Below are positions 25,690-34,395 of a stretch of 64,000 bases of DNA, piece after piece; within the stretch, counting starts at the first letter, position 1; each line of letters begins with the position of its first letter. Both the position numbers and the translations under genes were made by a program. Source of the DNA: Nocardioides renjunii (lineage in GTDB: Bacteria; Actinomycetota; Actinomycetes; Propionibacteriales; Nocardioidaceae); NCBI RefSeq assembly GCF_034661175.1, contig NZ_CP141058.1:1674001-1738000 (forward strand). The letters are read 5' to 3'. The notes under the pieces are model-generated. The model ran no database searches. It saw nothing but the letters and a program-made list of their open reading frames with translations, and had not been told where the DNA came from.

Positions 25690-26660
25690 CGGACACCTCC
25701 GCTGCGGGCCTCGCGCCGCTCCCGATGGAGCCGGAGGACCACGACCACGAGGGTGAGCAGGAAGATCACCACGCCGATCGTCGAGCCGTAGCCGAAGTCG
25801 CGGGTCGGCCCGAAGCCCTGGTCGTACGCGTACGTCACCAGCATCTCGGTGTCGTTGCCCGGGCCGCCGCCCGTCATCACGTAGACGATGTCGAACACCT
25901 GGAAGGACCAGATGATGTTCATGACGACGAGGAAGAAGGTCGGCGCCGACAGCATCGGCACGGTGACCCACCAGAAGCGCTGCACGGCGCCCGCGCCGTC
26001 GACCTGGGCCGCCTCGTGGATCTCGCGCGGCACGTCCTGCAGCGCGGCGAGGTAGATGACCATGGCGAACCCGACGCGCGTCCAGACGGTCATCACGACC
26101 ACCGACACCATGGCGAGGGTGCCGTCGGTCTGCCACCGCGCGTCGTCGATGCCGACCGCGGCGAGCATGCCGTTGAGCATGCCGACCCCCTCGTCGAACA
26201 TCAGCAGCCCGATCAGCGCGACGACGAGGCCGCTGATGACGATCGGCACGAAGATGATCGTCCGCAGGACGGTGCGGGCCGGCACGGCGGTGTCGAGCAG
26301 CACCGCCAGCACCAGGCCGATCGCGATGCTGGTCGGCACGGTGGCGAGCGTGAACACCAGCGTGTTGGTCAGCGTGCGCCAGAAGACGTCCTCCGACAGC
26401 AGCCGCCGGTAGTTGTCGATCCCGACCCAGCTGCTCGGTCCGAACGACGAGACGTCCTGGAACGACATCAGGATCGCGGAGACGAGCGGGACGAACAGGA
26501 AGAGGACCAGCAGCACGAGGTTGGGCGAGACGAAGGCGTAGCCGACGAGCGACTCACGCCACGAGCGGCCGGCCGGTCCCGTCCGCCCCGGACTGCTGGG
26601 GAGAGGCGCCCCAGCGGTCGGGGGCGTGGCGGCCGGGGCCGCCTGCGTGGACGTGCTCAT
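25686..26660 (-). CDS. Sugar ABC transporter permease (MalF type), second system
   Basis: A 324-residue six-helix permease with a Pro/Ala-rich 35-residue cytoplasmic N-terminus. The EAA loop is EIHEAAQVDGAGAVQRFWWV and the MalF-type MTGGGPGNDTEMLVTYAY segment is present. It starts 13 bp after the binding protein stop. No ATPase gene accompanies the system. Confidence 0.92.
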   Translation of the reverse strand: MSTSTQAAPAATPPTAGAPLPSSPGRTGPAGRSWRESLVGYAFVSPNLVLLVLFLFVPLVSAILMSFQDVSSFGPSSWVGIDNYRRLLSEDVFWRTLTNTLVFTLATVPTSIAIGLVLAVLLDTAVPARTVLRTIIFVPIVISGLVVALIGLLMFDEGVGMLNGMLAAVGIDDARWQTDGTLAMVSVVVMTVWTRVGFAMVIYLAALQDVPREIHEAAQVDGAGAVQRFWWVTVPMLSAPTFFLVVMNIIWSFQVFDIVYVMTGGGPGNDTEMLVTYAYDQGFGPTRDFGYGSTIGVVIFLLTLVVVVLRLHRERREARSGGVR

Positions 26661-26673
26661 GCCCGGTGCGTCC

Positions 26674-28008
26674 TCAGCCCGCCGCGGACTCGAGCGCGTC
26701 CGCGATGTTGGTCAGGGTGTCGTCCACCGACTGGCCGTCGACGAAGCACAGCTCGAGCTCGTTCTGCAGGACGGTGTTGATCTCGGCGAAGAACGGCACC
26801 GTCACCTGCGCGACGTCGTCGGGCGTGAGCGTGGTGGCCTGCTCGACGAAGGTCGGCATCAGGTCGGGGCGTACGGCGAAGTCGAGCTCGGTGTCCACCA
26901 GCGACTGGCGGGTGGGCAGCTCGGTCGTCTCCTCGCAGAACGTGCGCATGTTGTCGGGGTCGACCATGAAGCGCAGGAACGTCGCGGCCAGGTCGGCGTT
27001 CTCCGTGGCGGCCGCGGCGACCAGCGCGTTGCCACCGAGGTCGGTGCTGGCCCGGACGTCGCGCGGCTGGTAGGTCACCTGCCACTCGAACCCGTCGCCG
27101 ATGGTGGTCTCCATCGACGGGAGCAGGAAGTCGCCGACGAAGGCCATCGCCACCTTCTGGGACGCGAAGGCGGTGTCAGGGTAGGTGGCGCCCTTGACGG
27201 AGGTGTTGGGCGGCACCCAGCCCTTCTCCAGGAACTGGCGGGTGAACTCCAGGGCCTTGCGACCCTCGGCGCTGACGATCTCGGGGGTGCGCAGGTCCTC
27301 GCCGAGGAGCCGGCCGTCGGCCTCGAACAGCCAGGTGAGCCAGCGGTAGGCGCCGAGCTGCTGCCAGTCGTACGCGAACGGGAAGACGCCGTCCGGCAGC
27401 GAGGCCCGCAGCTGGTCGGACACGGTGGCGAACTCCTCCCACGTCCAGGCCGAGTCGAGGGAGTCCGGGACGCCGGTGATGCCGGCCTCACGCAGCAGGC
27501 GGGGCTGGTAGACGACAGCGGTCGTGTCGGTCTGGTGCGGGACGCCGAACGGCGTGCCGTCGTACTGGACCGCCTGGTAGAGCGCCGGGATGAGGTCGTC
27601 GGTCAGGTCACCCTCGAGCTGGTCGCTCAGGTCGAGCAGCTGGTCGGTGCTGCTGTAGGTGCCGAGGGTGGGGTAGTCGACGCGGAAGACGTCGGGCGGG
27701 CTGCCGGCCTGCAGCTCGGTGTCGATGCCGGTGAACATCTCGGCGTAGGGCACCACCTCGAGCTCGACCGTGACCCCCTCCGCCTCGTTGAAGGCCTTGA
27801 CGAGGCGGGTGAACGCGGACTTCTCCGCGTCGCTCGCCCAGGTCTTGAACCGCAGCGTGTCGCCGCCGCCGCCGCCGCTGCTCTCCGGCCTCGAGAAGCC
27901 GCCGCAGGAGCTGAGCGCCGACGAGGCGGCCACCCCGCCGAGGCCGCCGAGCAGCGCGCGGCGGGAGAGGGTGAACGACGTGGGCATGCCCGAGGGACTC
28001 GCACTCAT
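26674..28008 (-). CDS. Sugar ABC transporter binding protein, Tat-type lipoprotein
   Basis: A 444-residue family 1 binding protein. The signal carries a twin arginine (LSRRALLGG, Arg16-Arg17) and a lipobox ALSSC with Cys35, so it is probably exported folded by Tat and lipidated. Mature motifs include LRFKTWASDAEKSAFTRLVKAF and the GVPHQTDTTAVVYQPRLLRE second-domain segment. GAAGGTG lies 6-12 bases upstream of the ATG at 28008; an earlier ATG at 28017 is less well placed. The gene is divergent from the YcaO gene with 115 bp between them. Confidence 0.9.
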   Translation of the reverse strand: MSASPSGMPTSFTLSRRALLGGLGGVAASSALSSCGGFSRPESSGGGGGDTLRFKTWASDAEKSAFTRLVKAFNEAEGVTVELEVVPYAEMFTGIDTELQAGSPPDVFRVDYPTLGTYSSTDQLLDLSDQLEGDLTDDLIPALYQAVQYDGTPFGVPHQTDTTAVVYQPRLLREAGITGVPDSLDSAWTWEEFATVSDQLRASLPDGVFPFAYDWQQLGAYRWLTWLFEADGRLLGEDLRTPEIVSAEGRKALEFTRQFLEKGWVPPNTSVKGATYPDTAFASQKVAMAFVGDFLLPSMETTIGDGFEWQVTYQPRDVRASTDLGGNALVAAAATENADLAATFLRFMVDPDNMRTFCEETTELPTRQSLVDTELDFAVRPDLMPTFVEQATTLTPDDVAQVTVPFFAEINTVLQNELELCFVDGQSVDDTLTNIADALESAAG

Positions 28009-28123
28009 GGAACACACCTTCCCTCATCCGTGGACGGCTTCGCACCTACCTGTCGGGGTGAGGTTTGCCTGCGCACGTTGCCTACATTTTGACCCCGCGC
28101 CGCGAGTGGGCTTCGCTGGCTCG

Positions 28124-29629
28124 ATGACGACGGTGGATGCGGCGGACAGGGACGCAGGGCTTCGCGAGGTCACGGACCGGTTCGTGGACGCGCTCGGCGC
28201 CGACCGGCTCATCGAGTTCCCCGTCACGGAGCTCGACCACGTCGGCGTCCCGGTCTGGGCGACCTGGTGGACGGACGCCGACGGTCGCGGCGAGTCCTCC
28301 ACGTCGGGCATCGGCTACGGCGCCAGCGAGCTGCGGGCCCGCGTCGGCGCGCTGGGGGAGTGCGTCGAGCACGTCGCCTCGCGCCGCGCCCTGACCGGGC
28401 GCCCCGTGCGCCACGGGTCGCTGCGGGAGATGCGGGACCGCCACGGCCCCACGGGGGTCGTCGACCCGCGCCTCCTCGGGCTGCCGGCCGGCGCGGACTT
28501 CGACGACGACCGGGCGCTGGCGTGGTGGCCGGTGCGCCGCGTGCGCGCGGGCGTGCTCACCGACGAGCAGGTGTGGGCGCCCGTGGAGCACGTCGCGAGC
28601 GCCGGCGGCGAGCTGCCCGCCGAGGCCCCGCCGGGCGGCTGGCTGATCATGCCGGTCACCAACGGGCTCGGCGCTGGCGGCACGCTCGAGCAGGCGATCT
28701 CGCACGGCGTCCTCGAGGTGCTGCAGCGCGATGGCAACGGGCTGACCTTCCGGGCCCTCGACACCGGCGTCGTGCTGGACCTCGACGGCGTCCGCGACCC
28801 CGAGACCCTGGCCGTCCTCGAGCGGCTGCGGTCGGCCGGGGTGGACGTCCTGGCCAAGGTGGCCGCGACCGACTTCGCGATGGCCGACATCGACGTGGTC
28901 GGCATGGCGCCCGGCGACGACGTGCTGTCCGCCACCGCCTGCGGCGAGGCCGTGCACCCGGACCGGGAGGTGGCCCTGCGCAAGGCGGTGCTGGAGTTCG
29001 CCAGCGCCCGCGCGCGCAAGCAGCTCATGCACGGCCCGCTCGACGCCGTGCGCGCCGTGGCACCGCCGGACCTCGTCGCCCAGCTGGCCCGCGTGGACCC
29101 CGCGGCGGAGGAGCAGCGGGTGCTGGACGCGATGGTGGCGTGGCTGCGCGCACCCCGGGAGGTCTGGGAGCCGCCGCTGCGCCGCACCGTGCTGTCCCGC
29201 GTGCGCACCGTGCCGTTCACCGACCTGCCGACCGCGGAGGTCGCGCCCGGCGACCTGCTGCCCGAGCTGTGCGCCCGCCTCGAGGCCGAGGGGCACGAGG
29301 TGCTGGTGGCCGACCTGTCGCCGGCCGGCGCGGACCGCGTCCACGCCGCCAAGGTGCTCGTGCCGGGCCTCGAGGTGGAGACCGTCGCCTACGCACGGAT
29401 CGGCGAGCGCAACGTACGCCGCCTGCGCGAGGCCGGTCGCGACGACCTGGTCCGGGTCGGCGACGCGCCGCCGGGCTGGGCGCGGGTCCACCTGACCGGC
29501 GAGGCGGAGGAGCGGCTGGGCGGGCCGGCGTGGCTCGACCGCGCCGCGCTCGACGCCGTGGCCGGCGACCTGCTGCCGCTCTATCGCGAGCCGGGCTGGC
29601 AGGCCGCTCAGTCGGCGATGCGGACGTAG
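28124..29629 (+). CDS. YcaO-like family protein (orphan)
   Basis: A 501-residue YcaO-domain protein. The three nucleotide/Mg-binding blocks are visible: SELRARVGALGECVEHVASR (Glu79, Glu82), EQAISHGVLEVLQRDGNGL (about 188-206) and CGEAVHPDREVALRKAVLEF (about 272-291). YcaO enzymes use ATP to activate amide bonds, making azolines, thioamides or amidines in peptides, or act on ribosomal protein in the E. coli-type group. The C-terminus (QSAMRT) lacks the PxPxP end of azoline-forming members. No TfuA, E1-like partner, dehydrogenase or precursor peptide is adjacent. Product unknown. The 115-bp upstream region has no strong Shine-Dalgarno sequence. Confidence 0.88.
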   Translation: MTTVDAADRDAGLREVTDRFVDALGADRLIEFPVTELDHVGVPVWATWWTDADGRGESSTSGIGYGASELRARVGALGECVEHVASRRALTGRPVRHGSLREMRDRHGPTGVVDPRLLGLPAGADFDDDRALAWWPVRRVRAGVLTDEQVWAPVEHVASAGGELPAEAPPGGWLIMPVTNGLGAGGTLEQAISHGVLEVLQRDGNGLTFRALDTGVVLDLDGVRDPETLAVLERLRSAGVDVLAKVAATDFAMADIDVVGMAPGDDVLSATACGEAVHPDREVALRKAVLEFASARARKQLMHGPLDAVRAVAPPDLVAQLARVDPAAEEQRVLDAMVAWLRAPREVWEPPLRRTVLSRVRTVPFTDLPTAEVAPGDLLPELCARLEAEGHEVLVADLSPAGADRVHAAKVLVPGLEVETVAYARIGERNVRRLREAGRDDLVRVGDAPPGWARVHLTGEAEERLGGPAWLDRAALDAVAGDLLPLYREPGWQAAQSAMRT

Positions 29630-30291
29630 GCCGTGTTGGTGATCGCCCACCTCACGCCGGACGACAGGACCGCGTCGCCAGCCGTGGTGCCGGCGACCGG
29701 GACCGTGCCGTGGAGGAAGGCGAAGGCCGGGGGGACCGTCCCGGTGACCTCGGTGAGCCGCCGGACCGGTTCGTGGATCTCCCGCTCGGCGTCCTCGTCG
29801 GTGCGGATGTCGACCGCTGCGCTGTGGTGCGCGGTGTGCGCCGCCACGACGTGGCGTTCGGAGATGCGGGCGAGGTCGTCCCACGTCATCAGCCACGGCG
29901 CCTCCGGCTCGTCGGGGAGCAGCCCGATGTCGTGGGCGTCGGCATAGGCCCGCTGCTGCTCGGCCGGCACGTCGAGCGCGCCGGTGGGCGGCAGGAACCA
30001 GCCGGTCAGGCCCAGCTCTTCGAGGACGGGTGCGGCCACGGTGACGTGGTTGAGGTAGGCGTCGTAGAAGCACAGGGCGACGCCCGGGCGGTCCAGCCCC
30101 CAGTCGCCGGTCTCGACGAAGCGGTCGAGGTGCTCGGGTCGCACCGGGTCGAAGCGCGCGGCGTACCAGGCGAGCTCGGCGCGCAGCCGGGCCCGGTCGG
30201 TCGCCGGGGTGTTGTGCCAGTTGACCACCCGCAGGAAGCGGCCCGCGGCGAAGGCGGCCCGCTGGCTCGCGGGAACGAGGAGCTCGCTCAC
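29608..30291 (-). CDS. Polysaccharide deacetylase family protein (NodB homology)
   Basis: A 227-residue CE4-like protein. The first motif is VALCFYDAYLNH, a degenerate form of the usual TFDDG metal site in which one Asp remains. The second is AAHTAHHSA, matching the H-xxx-H zinc pair, and PPAFAFLHGT fits a later conserved segment. The altered first motif makes deacetylase activity uncertain. No signal peptide, so cytoplasmic. The end overlaps the YcaO gene by 22 bp (convergent). The GTG start overlaps the upstream stop (GTGA). Confidence 0.78.
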   Translation of the reverse strand: MSELLVPASQRAAFAAGRFLRVVNWHNTPATDRARLRAELAWYAARFDPVRPEHLDRFVETGDWGLDRPGVALCFYDAYLNHVTVAAPVLEELGLTGWFLPPTGALDVPAEQQRAYADAHDIGLLPDEPEAPWLMTWDDLARISERHVVAAHTAHHSAAVDIRTDEDAEREIHEPVRRLTEVTGTVPPAFAFLHGTVPVAGTTAGDAVLSSGVRWAITNTAYVRIAD

Positions 30292-30656
30292 GACTGCCGC
30301 CCCTCGTGCGACGGCTGCTCGGGGCGGGCGTGAAGGTGCCGGTCGCTCAGCACCACGAGCACGTCGATCAGCTCGCGGCCACCGCCGGTGAGGTCCGGGG
30401 CGTCGGGCGGCTCGTGCGCCGACCGCGGGAAGCCGGCGGCGGCCAGGGCGTCGTGGTAGTGGTCGAAGAGCTCGGCCAGCCGGGTCGCAGCCGGGTCCGG
30501 AGCGGAGTCAGTGGCGGGCGCCGGACGGCCCGGGCGCGCGTCGGCCACGGCGACGTACATCGCGATGCCCTCGCGCTCGAGCTCGGCGCTGCGGCACTCC
30601 TCCAGCGCCGCGAGGACGTCGGGTGCGGGTGCTGTGGTGAGGTCGTCGGACAGCAT
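30288..30656 (-). CDS. Hypothetical protein (122 aa), coupled to the deacetylase
   Basis: A small acidic soluble protein not recognised. Helical stretches (DVLAALEECRSAELEREG, RLAELFDHYHDALAAAG) flank a Pro/Ala linker. The C-terminus is His/Arg-rich. Its stop overlaps the deacetylase GTG, so both are made from one transcript and may work together. It is divergent from the molybdenum hydroxylase operon. Confidence 0.6.
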   Translation of the reverse strand: MLSDDLTTAPAPDVLAALEECRSAELEREGIAMYVAVADARPGRPAPATDSAPDPAATRLAELFDHYHDALAAAGFPRSAHEPPDAPDLTGGGRELIDVLVVLSDRHLHARPEQPSHEGRQS

Positions 30657-30727
30657 GCACCGGAGCCTGTCACAGGACGCCGCAGCGGCCCGGTGGATGG
30701 TCGCGGGCGATCGGGGTACGACGCGCC

Positions 30728-31231
30728 ATGGACACCGAGATCAGCCTGGTCGTCGACGGCACGCCGCACGCGGTGGTCGTCGACACGCGGACCACCCTCC
30801 TCGACGCACTGCGCGAGCGACTGGGCGTCACGTCGCCCAAGAAGGGGTGCGACCACGGCCAGTGCGGGACCTGCACGGTCCTCCTCGACGGGCGCCGGCA
30901 CCTCACCTGCCTCTCGCTCGCCGTGGCACAGGACGGGGCCGAGGTCGTCACCGCGGCCGGGCTCGCGGACGGCGGCCTGCACCCCGTGCAGCAGTCCATG
31001 CTCGAGCACGACGGCTACCAGTGCGGCTACTGCACCCCCGGACAGGTGTGCTCGATGGTCGGCATGCTCGACGAGGCGGCCCAGGGCCACCCCAGCCACG
31101 TCACGGACGACCTCACCGCCGACGTGGAGCTCGACGACGCGGAGGTCCGGGAGCGGATGAGCGGCAACCTGTGCCGCTGCGGCGCCTATCCGGGCATCCT
31201 GGCGGCGGCCCGTCAGGCGGCACGCGGATGA
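30728..31231 (+). CDS. paoA: Aldehyde oxidoreductase iron-sulfur subunit (PaoA type)
   Basis: A 167-residue electron-transfer subunit with two [2Fe-2S] clusters: plant-type Cys41, Cys46, Cys49, Cys61 and the second set Cys99, Cys102, Cys149, Cys151. Unlike E. coli PaoA there is no Tat signal, so the enzyme is probably cytoplasmic. First gene of three, coupled to the FAD subunit by an ATGA overlap. A weak TACGAC lies 5 bases before the ATG. Confidence 0.9.
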   Translation: MDTEISLVVDGTPHAVVVDTRTTLLDALRERLGVTSPKKGCDHGQCGTCTVLLDGRRHLTCLSLAVAQDGAEVVTAAGLADGGLHPVQQSMLEHDGYQCGYCTPGQVCSMVGMLDEAAQGHPSHVTDDLTADVELDDAEVRERMSGNLCRCGAYPGILAAARQAARG

Positions 31232-32229
31232 GGGCCCTCGACTACCGGCGGGCCGGCTCGGCCGAGGAGGCTGTGGAGCTGGTCGCGACGCACCCCGGGG
31301 CCAGGTTCCTGGCCGGCGGCAGCAACCTCGTCGACCACCTCAAGCTCGGCATCACCGCACCCGGGCTTCTGGTCGACGTCAGCCGCCTGCCGCTCGACAC
31401 CGTCGAGCACCTCGACGGCGACCACGGCAGCGTCCTCCGCATCGGCGCCAACGTCCGCAACAGCGACCTCGCCGCCCACCCGGTCGTCCGCTCCCGCTTC
31501 CCCGTCGTCGCCCGCGCCACGCTCGCCGGCGCGTCCGGCCAGATCCGCAACCAGGCGACGACCGCCGGCAACCTCCTGCAGCGCACCCGCTGCGTCTACT
31601 TCCAGGACGTCACCACGCCGTGCAACAAGCGGGACCCGGGGAGCGGCTGCTCGGCCATCGGCGGCTACGGGCGCTACAACGCCATCCTCGGCGCCAGCGA
31701 CCAGTGCGTGACCACGCACCCCTCCGACCTCGCCGTCGGACTTGCCGCCGTGGACGCCACCGTCGTGGTGCTCGGCGCCGAGGGGGAGCGGCGGATCCCC
31801 TTCGAGGACCTGCACCGCCTGCCCGGGGACCGCCCGGAGGCCGACACCACCCTCGCGCCGAGCGACCTCGTCACGGCCGTCGAGCTGCCGATGGGTCCCG
31901 AGGTCGAGCGCTCCACCTACACCAAGGTCCGTGACCGTGCGTCATACGCCTTCGCCCTCGTCTCCGTCGCGGCGACGCTGCGGCTGAAGGACGACCGCGT
32001 CGACCGCGTCCGCATCGCCTGGGGAGGCGTCGCGCACAAGCCGTGGCGCGCCCGTCGGGCCGAGGAGGCGCTGACCGGGGGGCCTCTTGACGAGCAGGCG
32101 GTCCGCGCCGCCGTCGACGAGGAGCTCGCCGCGGCCACGACCGACGACGAGACGGCCTTCAAGGTCGCGATGGTCCGCAACACGACGACCATGACGCTGC
32201 TGGGCCTGGCGGGGGAGGCGGCACGATGA
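31228..32229 (+). CDS. paoB: Aldehyde oxidoreductase FAD/[4Fe-4S] subunit (PaoB type)
   Basis: A 333-residue FAD-binding molybdopterin dehydrogenase subunit. LAGGSNLVDHLKLG is the FAD site. The insert RCVYFQDVTTPCNKRDPGSG with Cys122, Cys132, Cys141 and Cys160 is the extra [4Fe-4S] site that marks PaoB and 4-hydroxybenzoyl-CoA-reductase-like subunits and separates them from ordinary xanthine dehydrogenases. Overlaps both neighbours by 4 bases. Confidence 0.92.
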   Translation: MRALDYRRAGSAEEAVELVATHPGARFLAGGSNLVDHLKLGITAPGLLVDVSRLPLDTVEHLDGDHGSVLRIGANVRNSDLAAHPVVRSRFPVVARATLAGASGQIRNQATTAGNLLQRTRCVYFQDVTTPCNKRDPGSGCSAIGGYGRYNAILGASDQCVTTHPSDLAVGLAAVDATVVVLGAEGERRIPFEDLHRLPGDRPEADTTLAPSDLVTAVELPMGPEVERSTYTKVRDRASYAFALVSVAATLRLKDDRVDRVRIAWGGVAHKPWRARRAEEALTGGPLDEQAVRAAVDEELAAATTDDETAFKVAMVRNTTTMTLLGLAGEAAR

Positions 32230-34343
32230 CCGAGCAGCAGACGCGGACCGTCCGGCCCCGCTCCATCGGCACCTCGCTGGACCGGGTCGACGGGGTCGAG
32301 AAGGTCACCGGACTCGCGTCGTACGCCGTCGAGCACGGCGCCGACGACGGGGTCAGCGCCCCGCTCAGCCTGTGGCTCGTCACCTCGACCGTGGCCAGGG
32401 GACGGGTCGCCCGGGTCGACGCGTCGCGCGCCCTGGACCACCCGGGCGTGACGGCGGTCCTCGACCACACGAACGCACCCCGTCTCGAGCAGACCGACAA
32501 CGGCGAGCTGGCGATCCTGCAGGACGACCGCGTCGGCTTCCGCGGCCAGGTCGTCGCCCTCGTCCTCGCCGAGACGTCGGAGGCGGCGCGCGAGGGCGCG
32601 GCGCTGGTCGACGTCGCCTACGAGCAGGAGCCGCACGAGGCGGAGCTGCGCGAGGACAACGCCACCTACCGGCCCGAGCAGGTCAACCCCGCGATGGAGA
32701 CCGACACCGACGAGGGCGACGTGGACGCCGCCTTCGCCTCGGCGCAGGTGCTCGTCGAGCAGACCTACCGCACGCCCTACGAGCACAACAACCCGCTCGA
32801 GCCGCACGCGACCGTCGCGTGGTGGGAGCAGCACGACGGTCGCGACCTGCTCTCGATGTACGACTCGACGCAGGGCGTGCACGGCGTCGTCCAGGCCCTC
32901 GCGCCGATGCTCGGGCTCGAGCCCGACCAGGTGCGGGTGCGGGCGCCGTACGTCGGGGGCGGGTTCGGCAGCAAGGGCGAGGCGCACGCCCACGTCATGG
33001 CGACCGCGCTCGCCGCACGCACGACAGGGGGCCGCCCGGTCCGCCTGGCGGTCACCCGCCAGCAGATGTTCGCCCTCACCGGCTACCGCACGGCGACGAT
33101 CTCGCACCTGCGCCTCGGCGCCGACGCCGACGGCCGGCTGACCGCCATCGAGCACGCCGTGCAGGAGCAGACCTCCGTCGTGCGCGAGTTCGCCGAGCAG
33201 ACCGCCTCGCCCACGCGGATGCTCTACGCCGCCCCGAACCGCCGCACCAGCCACCGGCTCGCGCGGCTCGACGTGGCCGTCCCGTCGTGGATGCGTGCTC
33301 CCGGCGAGATGCCGGGCATGTACGCCCACGAGGTCGCCATGGACGAGCTCGCCGTCGCGTGCGACCTCGACCCGATCGTGCTGCGCGAGCGCAACGAGCC
33401 CGACCTGGACCCCGAGACCGGCAAGCCGTTCAACGACCGCCGTCTGCTCGACTGCCTGCACCGCGGCGCCGAGCGGTTCGGGTGGGACGCCCGTCCGCGC
33501 GAGCCGCGGGCGGTGCTGGACGGCGACTGGTGGGTCGGCACCGGTGTCGCGTCGGCGACCTACCCGGCCATGAGGCAGCCGGGCAACAGCGCGCGCGTCA
33601 CGTCGCTGGGCGACGGCCGCTACGCCGTCGCGATCGGCTCGGTCGACATCGGCACGGGTGCCCGCACCGTGCTCACCCAGATCGCCGCCGACGCGCTCGA
33701 GGTGGACCCCTCGGACGTCGACCTGGAGATCGCCGACAGCCTGCTGCCGTCGGCATCGGTCGCCGGCGGGTCGTCCGGCACCAGCTCGTGGGGGAGCGCG
33801 ATCGTCGCGGCCGCGCAGCTGTTCCGCCACGACCACGGCGCCCGACCCGACCCGGGCCTGCACACCACTGCGTCCGCGGCCGACGACCCGGCCGCCGAGG
33901 AGCTCGCCTTCCACTCCTTCGGCGCCGTGTTCGCCGAGGCGCGCGTCAACCGCTGGACCGGGGAGGTCCGCGTGCCGCGCCTCCACGGCGTCTACTCCGT
34001 CGGTCGCGTCATCAACCCGAGGACCGCGCGCTCGCAGCTCGTGGGCGGGCTCGTCATGGGCCTCTCGGCCGGCCTCTTCGAGGAGTCCCACCGGGACCCG
34101 CGCTTCGGTCACGTCGTCACGCAGGACCTCGCGACCTACCACGTGGCCTCGCACGCCGACGTGCTCGACGTGGACGCCGAGTGGCTCGAGGAGTCCGACG
34201 AGGCCTTCACGCCCATGGGCTCGCGCGGCATCGGCGAGATCGGCATCGTCGGCACGGCGGCCGCGGTCGCCAACGCGACGTTCCACGCGACCGGCGTACG
34301 CGTGCGCTCGCTGCCGCTCACGCCCGACCACTTCCTGGAGTGA
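32226..34343 (+). CDS. paoC: Aldehyde oxidoreductase molybdopterin subunit (PaoC type)
   Basis: A 705-residue xanthine-oxidase-family large subunit that binds the molybdenum cofactor and oxidises aldehydes, probably a broad range including aromatic ones, judging from PaoC homologues. VGGGFGSKGEAHAH is a cofactor-binding segment and Glu671 in SRGIGEIGIVG is the catalytic base. No PaoD/XdhC-type cofactor-insertion chaperone gene follows. The end of the operon is at 34343. Confidence 0.92.
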   Translation: MTEQQTRTVRPRSIGTSLDRVDGVEKVTGLASYAVEHGADDGVSAPLSLWLVTSTVARGRVARVDASRALDHPGVTAVLDHTNAPRLEQTDNGELAILQDDRVGFRGQVVALVLAETSEAAREGAALVDVAYEQEPHEAELREDNATYRPEQVNPAMETDTDEGDVDAAFASAQVLVEQTYRTPYEHNNPLEPHATVAWWEQHDGRDLLSMYDSTQGVHGVVQALAPMLGLEPDQVRVRAPYVGGGFGSKGEAHAHVMATALAARTTGGRPVRLAVTRQQMFALTGYRTATISHLRLGADADGRLTAIEHAVQEQTSVVREFAEQTASPTRMLYAAPNRRTSHRLARLDVAVPSWMRAPGEMPGMYAHEVAMDELAVACDLDPIVLRERNEPDLDPETGKPFNDRRLLDCLHRGAERFGWDARPREPRAVLDGDWWVGTGVASATYPAMRQPGNSARVTSLGDGRYAVAIGSVDIGTGARTVLTQIAADALEVDPSDVDLEIADSLLPSASVAGGSSGTSSWGSAIVAAAQLFRHDHGARPDPGLHTTASAADDPAAEELAFHSFGAVFAEARVNRWTGEVRVPRLHGVYSVGRVINPRTARSQLVGGLVMGLSAGLFEESHRDPRFGHVVTQDLATYHVASHADVLDVDAEWLEESDEAFTPMGSRGIGEIGIVGTAAAVANATFHATGVRVRSLPLTPDHFLE

Positions 34344-34383
34344 CCTCCCGGTCCGGCGGCGGCGGTCGGGACCCGCGAGCCCC

Positions 34384-34389
34384 TACGGT
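34384..34389 (+). promoter_or_regulatory. -10 element of the App1-like gene (leaderless)
   Basis: TACGGT ends 6 bases before the ATG at 34396, so this gene can be transcribed separately from the paoABC operon just upstream. Confidence 0.5.
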
Positions 34390-34395
34390 GTCCCC

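Noticed and set aside
28009..28123. RiPP precursor peptide gene near the YcaO gene
   Set aside because: No small open frame with a Cys/Ser/Thr-rich core and ribosome-binding site was found in the divergent region or between the neighbouring genes. Two TTGCCT direct repeats (28065, 28078) are noted but not enough to call an operator.
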